Assembly: GCA_964567745.1 (NCBI GenBank)
Contig: CAZMNY010000031.1
Span: forward strand, 33,088-97,087
Reading direction: 5' to 3'
From: CAZMNY01 sp964567745
GTDB lineage: Bacteria > Planctomycetota > Planctomycetia > Pirellulales > Pirellulaceae
Length of the DNA stretch: 64,000 bases
Part shown: in pieces, positions 25,439-34,870 of the stretch
Layout: each line of letters starts with the position of its first letter
How positions within the stretch are numbered: the first letter of the stretch is position 1
Notes under the pieces: generated by a model
The model's database searches: none
Told to the model about the DNA's origin: nothing
Seen by the model: the letters and a program-made list of their open reading frames with translations, nothing else
Program-made: the position numbers and the translations under genes

Positions 25439-26218
25439 CTAACGGCTGCCGTTCGTAAATTCAAACCGACCATCATGGCGAATATCGCCACTGTCGGCAA
25501 GGGGTTTATGCGCGAATCCCGCGATTGAATCCGGGAATTGCCCAGCCTGACGCCCTTTCGCTGTAAACGCGTTCGCGGGCAACCTGACGACTCGATTCGA
25601 TGGAAAGCCAGGCGGTGCGTTTGGCGGAAAACCGGGAGGCGAGTTGGATGGGAAGCGGGAAGACCGGCGATCGCGACTGCTCTTTATCATGTTCGCAATG
25701 GTCTTCAGGTGTTGCTTGTCACTTTCATACAAATCATCCACGTTTACCGTGAATTCTTCGCCATTTGGCTTGACCAGCGTAAACTCCGGCGGTGTGACCT
25801 CTTCCTTCAGACGCGCCTTGATCGTTTGTCCCGATATGACCCACGGACGGTATTCAAATGATACGACTCCATTCTTGGTGTTGATCCTATGGTGTGTCCT
25901 TGAATCGGTATCCCCAAAGGGCTGAGATGAGACGCGTCGATCCTTGTCGGTCCCCAAGGAGCGAAATGCCGAGCCGATAGCGACCAACACCAGGATGACG
26001 AAAATGAGGGAACACAAACCGGTTGCGGCATACCCGGCATTAACGAAGATATAGCCTGCGGTGACAGCCTTATGGCCCTCAATCCCTTTCACGCCTGTAA
26101 CCAATTGTCTCTTGAGACTGTTGCTCATTTGCTTGGATTCAATCGCCGAACGGCCACGAAAGATCATGACGATGTCAGCGACGATTCCGAAAATGCTTGC
26201 AACGAAGAAATTGAACAT
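25439..26218 (-). CDS. Two-helix membrane protein with SHD1-like domain
   Basis: The protein has 259 residues with ATG 26218. Two hydrophobic segments lie near the N-terminus (about 3-20 and 52-85, the latter including LIFVILVLVAIGSAF). The soluble part resembles the SLA1-homology domain SHD1: FEYRPWVISGQTIKARLKEE, then VKPNGEEFTVNVDDLYESD. The C-terminal third is Pro/Asn/Ser-rich and low in complexity (SNSPPGFPPNAPPGFPSN), probably disordered. It sits immediately before rpsD (11-base gap) and after the App1-like gene on the same strand. The function is unknown. SHD1 domains in planctomycetes are linked to extracellular or membrane proteins. Confidence 0.75.
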   Translation of the reverse strand: MFNFFVASIFGIVADIVMIFRGRSAIESKQMSNSLKRQLVTGVKGIEGHKAVTAGYIFVNAGYAATGLCSLIFVILVLVAIGSAFRSLGTDKDRRVSSQPFGDTDSRTHHRINTKNGVVSFEYRPWVISGQTIKARLKEEVTPPEFTLVKPNGEEFTVNVDDLYESDKQHLKTIANMIKSSRDRRSSRFPSNSPPGFPPNAPPGFPSNRVVRLPANAFTAKGRQAGQFPDSIAGFAHKPLADSGDIRHDGRFEFTNGSR

Positions 26219-26339
26219 AATCTAGCTCCCCTGGGTGGTTTGAATCGGAAGAGCCTAACGCCCGATCATGGCGTGGTCGAGGCGTGGAAGACGAAAATCC
26301 ACGCAGGGAGAGACGAGACGTTGTTAAGCGGCTGTGTGG

Positions 26340-27425
26340 TCAGTACGCCGCTTCGGCAGGTGCCGGTTTCCCGTTTCCATTGACCGCATCCGCCAAGTTC
26401 GAGGGCAACTCGTCCGCTTGGGTATAGAGATCCCAGCGGGAGTTTTCGAGCCGCTTGAATGTTCGCTGGCGTCGCGCCTGCGTCATGGGACGCTCGGACA
26501 TGTCGCGAATGAGAACCGAGCGGACTTGAGGAAACTGCCTGGCGAGCCGCGAGTAAATCTCGGGATCCTTCTCGCCCGAATCGCCGATCAGAACGAAGTC
26601 GCGATTTGGGAAGTGCTCGAGAATCCTGCGAATCGTGACCGCCTTGCCTGACCTTCTCAACACCAGTAAGGCGCGGAGCATATGGTCACGGAGTCGGAAG
26701 GATCGCAGATGCATTGAGCCGGACGGGAATCCCGCTCCATTGCAATGCTCGTGCAGCGGCCGAAACAACTGCCAAGGGCTCGACGAAACATAGTGAAACG
26801 CCGCGCCTTGCTCGCGCCAGCCGGCGTACAAGTCGGCCATGCCTTCAATGGCGCTGAACTCGCGCAAGAATGTGTTGGCCAACATCGCTCGGCGGCTCGC
26901 GACTTGCGTATGCTTGATTGTGTCATCGATGTCAGAAATCACGGAATGGCCGGTCTCATTGAGCAGCTGAATCCGTCCTTGCAGTTTGCAGCCGCCTTGG
27001 CTCGTGCCGATTTCGATTGGCAACCAAAAGCCATCTTGGACTGGGCCGCCATTGATCTTCTCAACGTCCTGTCGAGTGAGCCGCACGACGGCGGCGAATT
27101 GGCCATTCCGGTTCGACTTTTTTCGAATCGGATAATTCTTCTCGCCGACAAAGACGGTGAGTTGGCAGCCTCGCTCCGGTGCCGCCACGAAGCCCGCGAT
27201 TCGCTCACGAAAAACGTCGGTATTGAGCGCCGACGGGTCAGCTCGCATGGCCTTTTGAAGCAGTCGCAGCAATAGCCTCTTGCGCAAGTCGACAACGCCA
27301 GGCTCATAAACGCAGCCCTGAATCCTCAATAACCACTCGCCGTTTCGGATCGGCGCGGCGAAGCTCGGATAGAGCAGAATCTGAGGACTGGTCGTTGTTG
27401 AAGACGAGGAGTATTCGCGAATCAT
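26340..27425 (-). CDS. App1-like phosphatidate phosphatase-domain protein (DUF2183)
   Basis: I take ATG 27425 (361 residues); the open frame extends ~58 residues upstream without family-like sequence. The N-terminal ~160 residues form a beta-rich domain of the App1 type (GEWLLRIQGCVYEPG). The catalytic part has the HAD-like DIDDTIKH (near residue 163), YVSSSPWQLF, FPNRDFVLIGDSGEKDPEIY and a basic C-terminal tail. In yeast App1 this domain dephosphorylates phosphatidate and diacylglycerol pyrophosphate. Many bacteria encode uncharacterised homologues. A lipid-phosphatase role at the membrane is likely but unproven. It heads a minus-strand run with the SHD1-like gene and rpsD. Confidence 0.85.
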   Translation of the reverse strand: MIREYSSSSTTTSPQILLYPSFAAPIRNGEWLLRIQGCVYEPGVVDLRKRLLLRLLQKAMRADPSALNTDVFRERIAGFVAAPERGCQLTVFVGEKNYPIRKKSNRNGQFAAVVRLTRQDVEKINGGPVQDGFWLPIEIGTSQGGCKLQGRIQLLNETGHSVISDIDDTIKHTQVASRRAMLANTFLREFSAIEGMADLYAGWREQGAAFHYVSSSPWQLFRPLHEHCNGAGFPSGSMHLRSFRLRDHMLRALLVLRRSGKAVTIRRILEHFPNRDFVLIGDSGEKDPEIYSRLARQFPQVRSVLIRDMSERPMTQARRQRTFKRLENSRWDLYTQADELPSNLADAVNGNGKPAPAEAAY

Positions 27426-27890
27426 GATGCGATGTGCGAGGCGAGTACGGACATGCGGAACAGGCAATTCGCAGGCGGACCTTTGATGAGAACGCAATTC
27501 GGCGGGTGGTGTCAAGGATTGGAAACCATTTTCCAATGATTTTCGGCGCCAACCTCTTCGGCAGCCGACATTCTTGCCACATTCCAGTCTATCTGCCACG
27601 GCCCCGAAACTGCCTAACTGTCAGAATTCGGCGTAAAAGTCGGTCGCCCCGCTAGCTCGCATCTGGTTATCTGATCGTTGAACTCCGCCCGACTGCTTTC
27701 GCCAGCCGTTCAAACTGGCTCGGGACTTTGGCCAGAGCCAGATTTGCTGGCGTCGAATTCAGCTTTCTACTATCATTAACGGCACTGAAAAGGCCGTTCA
27801 ACGGCCTCGTTGGTTTGACGAGCACCCTTGTTGTGAGGAGCTTGCTAGCGACCAGCAACCTTCAGTTTCCCACCCACGCTAAAGGCCGCC
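27426..27890. other. Divergent intergenic region, no supported gene
   Basis: The 465 bases between the App1-like gene (-) and the DUF1553 gene (+) hold only short shadow frames. A small inverted repeat, AGGCCGT and ACGGCCT (27791-27807), has a 3-base loop and TTTT only on the minus strand, where no gene ends. The start of the DUF1553 gene lacks a clear Shine-Dalgarno. Confidence 0.45.
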
Positions 27891-29561
27891 ATGCGACGAC
27901 CTGCCTCCCCTTGGCTCCCAGCCCTACCGCCCTGCCCCCAACTGGCCATCACGTGTTCGCTCGCGGTTGCCCTTCTCACAGGCACGTGTGCGCTTAGGTC
28001 CGAAGCCGAAGACTTGCTTCCGGCGGACACGCCCATTGAGACGGTGATCGACCATTACGTGGACTCGGCACTGCAGCAGGCTTCCGCGATCGCGGCACCC
28101 CGAGCCGACGACGCCGCGCTCTTACGCCGAACAACACTCGACCTCGCTGGCCGTATCCCGACGCCTCACGAGGCGAAGTCGTATGGTGAGAATACCGACG
28201 CCAACAAGCGAGCCGCCCTGGTTGATCGCCTGCTCAACAACGACGCGTACGCTCGCCACCAAGCCAATGCGTTTGACGCCATGTTGATGCTTGGCGCCAG
28301 CGCCAACCTACGCGACTACTTGGCCAAAGCATTCGCAGAGAATCGCCCCTGGGACAAGATGTTTCGCGAAATGATGTTGGGTCTCGATGACGACATGGAG
28401 CAGAAAACGGCGATTCAATACGTAAGATCTCGCGTCAAGGACATCGACCAGCTGACGGTAAAGGCCAGCGTCGATTTCTTTGGCGTCAATATCAGCTGCG
28501 CCAAATGCCACGACCATCCCGAATCGCCTGATTGGACTCAGGAACACTATTACGGCATGAAGTCGTTCTTCGCACGCACATTCGAAAACGGCGGATTCGT
28601 CGGTGAACGCGAATACGGCCAGGTGCAATACAAGACCACCGAGGGCGAATCGCGCGACGCTCGGCTCATGTTTCTCACGGGCGAGGTTGTTACAGAGCCC
28701 GAATCGCCGAAACCGAGCGATGAGTTGAAGAAACAAGAAAAGAAACTGCTCGAGCAATTAAAAAAGGACAAGAAGGCGCCGCCCAAGGCCAAACAGAGCC
28801 GCCGAGCGAAGTTGGTTGCGGCCGCATTCAGCGAGCAAGGCGAAAGCTATTTTTCTCGTTCCATCGTCAACCACGTCTGGGCTCGGCTTATCGGATTCGG
28901 ACTCGTCAATCCGGTCGATCAAATGCATCCAGAAAACCCTGCCAGCCATCCGGAATTGCTCGAATGGTTGGCAAGAGACGTGCGCACCAACGGCTATGAC
29001 CTACGACGGCTGATTCGCGGCATCGTGCTTAGCGAAGCCTACGCCCGCTCGTCGGTTTGGGATAGCGAATCCCCGCGGCCTCGTGAGGATCTATTCGCGG
29101 TCGGTGCCGTTCGTCCGCTTTCGCCCGAACAATACGCGACCTCGCTACGCCTGGCCGCCGCGTCTCCGACTCGATTTGCAAGTGATGTTCCGAAGGAGGA
29201 ACAGGACAAGCGTCATGTTCAGATCGAGCAGCAGGCGAGTGGATTCGCATCCAAACTCGAACACCCTGGCCCCGATTTCCAAATCGGCGTCAACGAAGCG
29301 TTGCTGTTTTCCAATGGAAGCCAATTCGTCCGCGACCACCTCAACGACGGAGACACGTTGGTTGGCGCGCTGAGCAAACTTGAAGACGACAACGAATTGA
29401 TACTCCAACTTGTCTGGTCGGTCCACGGTCGCCCGCCGCGATCCGACGAAACGAAGGCCATCAAGGCTCTTCTGGCGAAACGTAAAGACCGTCGAACCGA
29501 CGCCTGTCGGCAATTAGTCTGGGCGTTGCTGACCGGATCGGAAATGCGGTTCAATTACTAA
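27891..29561 (+). CDS. DUF1549/DUF1553 planctomycete protein without the N-terminal PSCyt1 domain
   Basis: The protein has 556 residues starting at ATG 27891. A signal peptide ends near residue 40 (CALRSEAED). It has a DUF1549 part (RRTTLDLAGRIPT, YARHQANAFDAMLM, FGVNISCAKCHDHP) and a DUF1553 part (YFSRSIVNHVWARLIGFGLVNPVDQMHPENP). The CAKCH motif in DUF1549 is retained, but no haem motif is present at the N-terminus. It is followed 100 bases later by a DUF1501 protein and then a WD40 protein. This three-gene arrangement recurs in planctomycetes and suggests a shared exported complex. The biochemical role is unknown. A Lys-rich linker lies around residues 285-305. Confidence 0.88.
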   Translation: MRRPASPWLPALPPCPQLAITCSLAVALLTGTCALRSEAEDLLPADTPIETVIDHYVDSALQQASAIAAPRADDAALLRRTTLDLAGRIPTPHEAKSYGENTDANKRAALVDRLLNNDAYARHQANAFDAMLMLGASANLRDYLAKAFAENRPWDKMFREMMLGLDDDMEQKTAIQYVRSRVKDIDQLTVKASVDFFGVNISCAKCHDHPESPDWTQEHYYGMKSFFARTFENGGFVGEREYGQVQYKTTEGESRDARLMFLTGEVVTEPESPKPSDELKKQEKKLLEQLKKDKKAPPKAKQSRRAKLVAAAFSEQGESYFSRSIVNHVWARLIGFGLVNPVDQMHPENPASHPELLEWLARDVRTNGYDLRRLIRGIVLSEAYARSSVWDSESPRPREDLFAVGAVRPLSPEQYATSLRLAAASPTRFASDVPKEEQDKRHVQIEQQASGFASKLEHPGPDFQIGVNEALLFSNGSQFVRDHLNDGDTLVGALSKLEDDNELILQLVWSVHGRPPRSDETKAIKALLAKRKDRRTDACRQLVWALLTGSEMRFNY

Positions 29562-29661
29562 CGGTTTTGAAGGACCGGGGCGGAAAGAGAAGCCGCGACG
29601 GTTATGAGAGATTGACGTCAGCCGAAGCGATCGCGACTCGAGAGCGGCTTCGGTTTTCAGC

Positions 29662-30987
29662 ATGAATATTGAGAGCAATACGATGGCCAAACGGACTTTT
29701 TTTTGCGGCTCTGCCGAACACCCGGTCAGCCGGCGCGGATTCCTGGGTACGCTCGGTGGAGCAGCGGCGGTCGGCTCGCCGATGATGGCGCTCGATGTGC
29801 TCAAGCAACCGGCCATGGCGGAGGAGCTGAAGAAGAAGGATCGTCGAGTCATCTTGTTATGGCTTGCTGGCGGCGCGAGCCAATTGGAAACTTGGGATCC
29901 GAAGCCGGGGCGCAAAACGGGCGGACCATTCGGAGCCATCCAGACCTCGACGCCCGGCGTTCAGATTTCGGAATTGATGCCGAAGATGGCCAGCCGATTC
30001 AAAGATACGGCGATCATCCGCTCGCTCAATACCAAAGACGGCTCGCACGGCAGCGGCGCTCAACTGATGCAACTCGGACGTCGCGACGAGCCCACCGTGC
30101 GATACCCCGACCTGGGTGCCGTCCTGGCTCGCGAACTCGGTCGACGGGAATCGAAGACGCCCGATTACGTCACGTTCTATACGGCGACGGAGGGGCGAGG
30201 CAACGCGGTGGGGCGATCGGGATTTCTCGGTGCTCGCTACCTTCCGATGTTCCTGACAACCAATTCGAAACCCGAGAACCTCAGCTTGCCCGAGGGCTTA
30301 GCCGACCTTGACCACGCGCAGCGATCGGAGCTGCGGGCGCTGTTGAGCGAACAATTCGCCGAGGGCCGCGAATCGGGCACGCTTGGCAGTCACAACGAAG
30401 CGTATGCTCGCGTCCGCGGTTTGATGGCCAGCGAACATCTGTTCGATATCTCAAGCGAACCGCAAAAGATTCGAGACAAATACGGCCCCAGCCTGTTCGC
30501 GCAACAAGCGCTTATCGCGCGACGGTTGATCGAAGCCGGCACGCCGTTCGTGAAAGTTTCGCGAGCTTGGTGGGACAGCCACGGGCAGAACTTTGAAACG
30601 CACCTCGAACTCGTCAGCGAACTCGACCATGTGATGTCCGTGCTGCTCGACGACCTCGAACAACGCGGCATGTTGGAGAACACGCTTGTTATCACGTTGG
30701 CCGAGTTTGGTCGAACGCCGAACATCAATCCGAGCCTTGGCCGAGACCATTTCGCCCGGGCGTGGAGCGCATCTCTTTCGGGCTGCGGCGTGGCGGGCGG
30801 ATCGGCCTTCGGAAAAACAGACGATGACGGCCAGTACGTCGTTGACGGTGAAGTCGGCGCGGCCCAATTGTTTGCCACAATTTACAATGCACTCGGCATC
30901 GACCATGAACATGAATATTGGCTTGGCTCGCGGCCAATACCATTGACCGACATCGGTTCGAAGCCAATCAAGGAAGTTCTCGCCTAA
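29662..30987 (+). CDS. DUF1501 protein (sulfatase-like fold), Tat-type signal
   Basis: The protein has 441 residues from ATG 29662; ATG 29683 is also in frame. The N-terminus has SRRGFLGTLGGAAAVG, a twin-arginine signal. The DUF1501 core reads RRVILLWLAGGASQLETWDPKPG, then LMPKMASRF, FTTL-like segments and TLVITLAEFGRTPNIN, ending in GRDHFARAW. The family has an alkaline-phosphatase/sulfatase-like fold but unproven activity. It is tightly linked to the DUF1553 gene upstream (100-base gap) and to the WD40 gene downstream, as in many planctomycetes. Tat export suggests that it folds before crossing the membrane, probably with a cofactor or metal. Confidence 0.92.
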   Translation: MNIESNTMAKRTFFCGSAEHPVSRRGFLGTLGGAAAVGSPMMALDVLKQPAMAEELKKKDRRVILLWLAGGASQLETWDPKPGRKTGGPFGAIQTSTPGVQISELMPKMASRFKDTAIIRSLNTKDGSHGSGAQLMQLGRRDEPTVRYPDLGAVLARELGRRESKTPDYVTFYTATEGRGNAVGRSGFLGARYLPMFLTTNSKPENLSLPEGLADLDHAQRSELRALLSEQFAEGRESGTLGSHNEAYARVRGLMASEHLFDISSEPQKIRDKYGPSLFAQQALIARRLIEAGTPFVKVSRAWWDSHGQNFETHLELVSELDHVMSVLLDDLEQRGMLENTLVITLAEFGRTPNINPSLGRDHFARAWSASLSGCGVAGGSAFGKTDDDGQYVVDGEVGAAQLFATIYNALGIDHEHEYWLGSRPIPLTDIGSKPIKEVLA

Positions 30988-31000
30988 CTTTACACCGTAA

Positions 31001-31019
31001 CGGTGGAACGGTTCCACCG
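31001..31019 (+). other. Hairpin after the DUF1501 gene
   Basis: The bases CGGTGGAAC and GTTCCACCG form a near-perfect inverted repeat 13 bases past the DUF1501 stop. No T-run follows, so it may stabilise mRNA or slow polymerase rather than be a standard terminator. Confidence 0.45.
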
Positions 31020-31063
31020 CCTGAATGCCCAATCGCTAACACTGTCACGTTGAACCGAGACCG

Positions 31064-32071
31064 ATGATGAAGCCGAACCCCGCAAAGCTAAACGTGAAGA
31101 AACAGATCTCGCGTCCCGAGATACTTTTCGGCATTGCTCGGCGCCCCGGAAGCGGCGAAGTTTTCGCGGGAGCTTCCAGCGGCGACGTGATCCAACTCGA
31201 CACCGCCAGCGACAAGCCGGAAGCCAAACTGCATGGCGGGCACGATTCGTACGTGAGTAGTGTCGTTTGGGGGCGAGACTCCATCATCAGCGGCGGATTC
31301 GATGGGCGAATGATTTGGCGTGACGCGAAGACGGGTCAAGCCACTCGAGCGATCGAAGCTCACTCGAAGTGGATTCGCATGGTGTTCGCGACGCCGGACG
31401 AATCCAAAATCCTCAGTGTCGCCGACGACATGGTCTGCCGCGTTTGGGACTCGACAAGCGGCAAACTCATTCGCGAACTGAAAGGGCACGACGAGCGGAC
31501 TCCGAATCACTTTCCCTCGATGCTCTACGCGGTTACCTGTTCGCCCGACAACCAACATGTCGCGACCGCCGATAAAGTCGGCAACATTTTCGTGTGGGAG
31601 CTGAGCACGGGGAAACGCGTCGCGAGTCTTCAGGCACCCAAAATGTACACCTGGGATCCCAAAGCTCGAATCCACTCGATCGGAGGCATTCGCTCGCTCG
31701 CCTTCTCGCCCGACGGAGTTCAATTGGCGGCTGGCGGCATAGGGCAGATCGGCAACATCGATCACCTAGGCGCTCTCGCTCGAATTGAGATCTTTGACTG
31801 GGCGAAAAACGAACGCTTGCACGAGTTCCCCGGCGATACGTTCAAAGGGCTGGTGGAGCGATTGCAATACAGCCCAAGCGGCGAGTTTCTACTGGCCGCC
31901 GGCGGCGACCATAGTGGGTTCATCAAAGCAATCAATCTCGGCGACGGCAAGATTATCAAGCAAGAAAAAGCGCCGGCCCACATTCACGATTTTGTGGTTT
32001 CTGAATCGTTCGACACGATCTACGCAGCCGCCCACAACAAGATTGTTGTGTGGGAAATGCCGCTCGCCTAA
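31064..32071 (+). CDS. WD40-repeat beta-propeller protein
   Basis: The protein has 335 residues beginning MMKPNPAKL (ATG 31064 or 31067). It has no signal peptide, so it is probably cytoplasmic or exported in another way. About six to seven WD-like blades are visible: HDSYVSSVVWGRDSIISGGFDGRMIWRD, AHSKWIRMVF, VCRVWDSTSGKLIRELKGHDE, VFVWELSTGKRV and IRSLAFSPDGVQLAAGG, among others. It is the third member of the DUF1553-DUF1501-WD40 set and the likely scaffold of that group. Its blades are adapted to dock other proteins; no catalytic motif is present. Confidence 0.9.
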   Translation: MMKPNPAKLNVKKQISRPEILFGIARRPGSGEVFAGASSGDVIQLDTASDKPEAKLHGGHDSYVSSVVWGRDSIISGGFDGRMIWRDAKTGQATRAIEAHSKWIRMVFATPDESKILSVADDMVCRVWDSTSGKLIRELKGHDERTPNHFPSMLYAVTCSPDNQHVATADKVGNIFVWELSTGKRVASLQAPKMYTWDPKARIHSIGGIRSLAFSPDGVQLAAGGIGQIGNIDHLGALARIEIFDWAKNERLHEFPGDTFKGLVERLQYSPSGEFLLAAGGDHSGFIKAINLGDGKIIKQEKAPAHIHDFVVSESFDTIYAAAHNKIVVWEMPLA

Positions 32072-32300
32072 TCTGGCATTCGTTCTCGTTTCCTACTCGA
32101 CAAGCAGCGCCGCGGTGCCAATGTGCCTTGCCGCGACTGTGCTACAATAAGCCCGAACTGATGCTCCCGGTAGCCGAAAAACCTCTGCGCCGCATCGCGT
32201 AACGATTTCGACATAAACATTCATTCAAGCCATCGCAAAAACGCCGCCCGCGCTTAGCGAAAAAGCGAACCGCGAAAGATCACTCGTTGGAGTTCCAACC

Positions 32301-33386
32301 ATGAAATCAAATTCACTGAGATTGCTTCTCGCACTTTCCGTTTTCGCATGCGCAACCGCCGCGCAGGCCGATGACCCCGTTTTCTCCGGACCTCAAGAGG
32401 GCGAGCGACTCGCCGACTTTAAGGCGCTCGAAGTGCTCGACAAAGAAGGGGAATCTTTCAGCTTCATGGGCGAAGCGAAAGATGGTCCCGTGTTCTTGAT
32501 CTTCGTCCACAAAATCACCCGACCATCCATTGGACTCATCCGAACGCTGATGAACGACGCCGCTGCTCGCAAGAGCGATGGCCTGACAAGCGGAGTGATC
32601 TTTCTGTCCGATGACACCACGGCGATGCAGGCGCAAGTCAAGCGAATGAGCCATGCTCTACCCACGAGTGTCCGGCTCGGAATCTCGCCGGACAAGCAAG
32701 AAGGGCCTGGCGCTTACGGCCTGAACCGGAACGTATCGCTGACGATTCTCGTCGGCCAGAAACAGAAAGTGACCGCCAACTTCGCGATCGTCCAGCCGAG
32801 CATTCAAGCGGACGCCGTGAAGGTTCTCAGTGCTGTCGTGAAAGCAGTGGGGAAAGGCAAAGCGCCGACGCTGGGACAACTGACAGTCAGCCCAGTCCGC
32901 GACCCAATCTTGCGAAAGCCGCTGGATAAACTGCTCGACGTCGACGGGAAAGATCGTGACGTGAAGGCAATCGTCAAGGAAATCGACGACTACGTTGGCG
33001 AAAAGCCTCAGGCGAAACGAGCTCTAAGTGGCATCGCCGGACGACTCGCCATGGTCGTGCAGGACAAGAAGTATGAAGATGAAGTTCGAAAGGCGGTACG
33101 CCGCTGGTCCCAAAGGAAAGGCGCAGCAGACCGAGGCCGAATGAGCGACAAGCTCAGCGGATTGATCCGATCTGTCATTCAAAAGACCGCGACGGACGAG
33201 CAAGTCGATAAGGCGAACAAAGCGCTCGAGGCCCACCTCAAGGAAAACGCAGCCGATCGTAGAGAAGTTGGCCGGATTGCGACCACTATCACATCGTCCG
33301 GAAAACTTGGGAATTACGGTACGCCGCACGCCCAAGAAATCATAAAGGGATGGGCCAAGAAATACGGGGCCAGACGCGAACGCTAA
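32301..33386 (+). CDS. Secreted protein with thioredoxin-like N-terminal domain lacking CxxC
   Basis: The protein has 361 residues with TGGAG upstream of ATG 32301. A clean signal peptide ends ATAAQA. Residues ~30-190 look redoxin-like: LEVLDKEGESFSFMGEAKDGPVFLIFVHKITRP. However, the position where peroxiredoxins or TlpA carry Cys is not Cys, so thiol chemistry is unlikely. The rest (~195-361) is helical and charged (DVDGKDRDVKAIVKEIDDY, KAVRRWSQRKGA). The function is unknown. It sits alone between the WD40 gene and the dihydroorotase gene. Confidence 0.75.
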   Translation: MKSNSLRLLLALSVFACATAAQADDPVFSGPQEGERLADFKALEVLDKEGESFSFMGEAKDGPVFLIFVHKITRPSIGLIRTLMNDAAARKSDGLTSGVIFLSDDTTAMQAQVKRMSHALPTSVRLGISPDKQEGPGAYGLNRNVSLTILVGQKQKVTANFAIVQPSIQADAVKVLSAVVKAVGKGKAPTLGQLTVSPVRDPILRKPLDKLLDVDGKDRDVKAIVKEIDDYVGEKPQAKRALSGIAGRLAMVVQDKKYEDEVRKAVRRWSQRKGAADRGRMSDKLSGLIRSVIQKTATDEQVDKANKALEAHLKENAADRREVGRIATTITSSGKLGNYGTPHAQEIIKGWAKKYGARRER

Positions 33387-33470
33387 AGTTCGATCGCGAC
33401 AATGCCTTTCCCCGGTCTCAGCGGCGAATTCCGTCCGCTCATGCTCCCGTTCTAATATGAGCCTCTGTCC

Positions 33471-34808
33471 ATGCCATCTTTGCTGATTCGTTACGCTAAT
33501 GTTGTTTTGCCGAATGAAGTTGTCGCGGCCAATGTGCTCGTTGACGGTAACAAGATCGTCGAAATCGATGCGGCCGAGCACACTCGCGCGGACGAAGTCG
33601 TTGACGCGCGTGGAATGCATCTGTTGCCCGGCGTCGTCGATGATCAAGTCCATTTCCGTGAGCCGGGTCTGACGCACAAAGAGGATCTCGCTCATGCGAG
33701 TCGGGCATGTGCGAAGGGCGGCGTGACGACGTTTCTGGAAATGCCCAACACGAAGCCTCCGGCTGTGACGCAGGCTCTGATCGACGACAAGCTAAGTTTG
33801 GCGAGCAAGTCGAGCTATGTGAATTATGGTTTCTATATTGGCGCGACTCCGCACAACATCGAAGACTTGAAGACGGCGACGCGAACGCCTGGAATCAAGA
33901 TCTTTATCGGTAGCAGCACAGGCGATCTGCTTGTCGACCAGCAGACGGCGCTCGAAGCGATCTTTGCCGAGACGACTTTGCCTTTGACCGCCCATTGCGA
34001 AGATGAGGCGACCGTTCAAGCCAACGCGGCTCGACTCGATGGCGGCAAGCAACTGACCGACCACTCCAAGATTCGCGACCATGAAGCAGCCGAGATCGCC
34101 ACACGCCGCGCTCTCGACTTGGCCAAGAGGCATCAGCACCGGTTTCACGTGCTGCACGTCTCGACCAAGAATGAGATTCCCATTATCGCCGATCACAAAG
34201 GGCTCGTTACGGCCGAAGTTTGCCCTCACCACCTGTTGTTCAACATCGACGATTACGATGCGTTGGGGACGCTGATTCAAATGAACCCCTCGCTCAAGAC
34301 GGCTGAGGATAACGCAGCTTTGTGGCAAGCGCTGCTTGATGGCGTGATTCAAGTCATCGCGACCGACCACGCGCCGCATACGCTCGAGGAGAAGCAGGAG
34401 CCCTATCCCAAGTCCCCCTCCGGTCTGCCGGCGGTCGAGAACTCGCTGGCCCTGATGCTCGACCGCGTCAACCGCCAGCTCTGCACGTTAGAACAGTTGG
34501 TGCACTGGATGTGCGACGCACCTGCACGTGTTTGGGACATCGTTGACAAAGGCCGCATTGCCAAAGGCTATGACGCCGACCTGGTCCTGGTCGATTTGAA
34601 CAAGTCCGAAACGATTCGCAATTCCGATCAGCAGACGAAATGCGGTTGGAGCCCGTGGGACGGAGTGACGCTGCAGGGATGGCCAGTTAGGACTTGGGTC
34701 CGCGGACGCGAGGTCTTTCGCGACGGGCAACTAGGCAAAGAACCAACCGGCGAAGAAGCGGTCTACGACCACGCTCGAGGCGGCTATTGGGCCACGGAAA
34801 CGTCGTAG
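33471..34808 (+). CDS. pyrC: Dihydroorotase, with Gln in place of the first metal-binding His
   Basis: The protein has 445 residues, the class I length. It catalyses cyclisation of N-carbamoyl-aspartate to dihydroorotate in pyrimidine synthesis. Family marks are GLTHKEDL, FLEMPNTKPP, HCEDE, FHVLHVSTKNE, ICPHHLLF-like AEVCPHHLLF, NPSLKT and ATDHAPHTLEEK. The N-terminal metal motif, usually DxHxHxRxPG, reads DDQVHFREPG, so Gln59 replaces the first His while His61 and Arg63 are kept. I recall DDQVH-type variants in other lineages, so this may be natural. The catalytic Asp of ATDHAPH is intact. It stands alone, with a hairpin terminator after it. Confidence 0.9.
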   Translation: MPSLLIRYANVVLPNEVVAANVLVDGNKIVEIDAAEHTRADEVVDARGMHLLPGVVDDQVHFREPGLTHKEDLAHASRACAKGGVTTFLEMPNTKPPAVTQALIDDKLSLASKSSYVNYGFYIGATPHNIEDLKTATRTPGIKIFIGSSTGDLLVDQQTALEAIFAETTLPLTAHCEDEATVQANAARLDGGKQLTDHSKIRDHEAAEIATRRALDLAKRHQHRFHVLHVSTKNEIPIIADHKGLVTAEVCPHHLLFNIDDYDALGTLIQMNPSLKTAEDNAALWQALLDGVIQVIATDHAPHTLEEKQEPYPKSPSGLPAVENSLALMLDRVNRQLCTLEQLVHWMCDAPARVWDIVDKGRIAKGYDADLVLVDLNKSETIRNSDQQTKCGWSPWDGVTLQGWPVRTWVRGREVFRDGQLGKEPTGEEAVYDHARGGYWATETS

Positions 34809-34835
34809 CGACCTAACAACACTGTCTGCCGGGAC

Positions 34836-34854
34836 AAGGGGAGGCTCCCCTTTT
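34836..34854 (+). terminator. Probable terminator of pyrC
   Basis: The bases AAGGGGA (34836-34842) and TCCCCTT (34846-34852) pair around a GGC loop, 28 bases past the pyrC stop, and run into TTTT (34851-34854). The run of T is short, so efficiency is uncertain. The next gene is convergent. Confidence 0.6.
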
Positions 34855-34870
34855 CATTACGCCACGCTGT

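Noticed and set aside
27791..27807. Terminator between the App1-like and DUF1553 genes
   Set aside because: The T-run is only on the minus strand, where no gene ends nearby.
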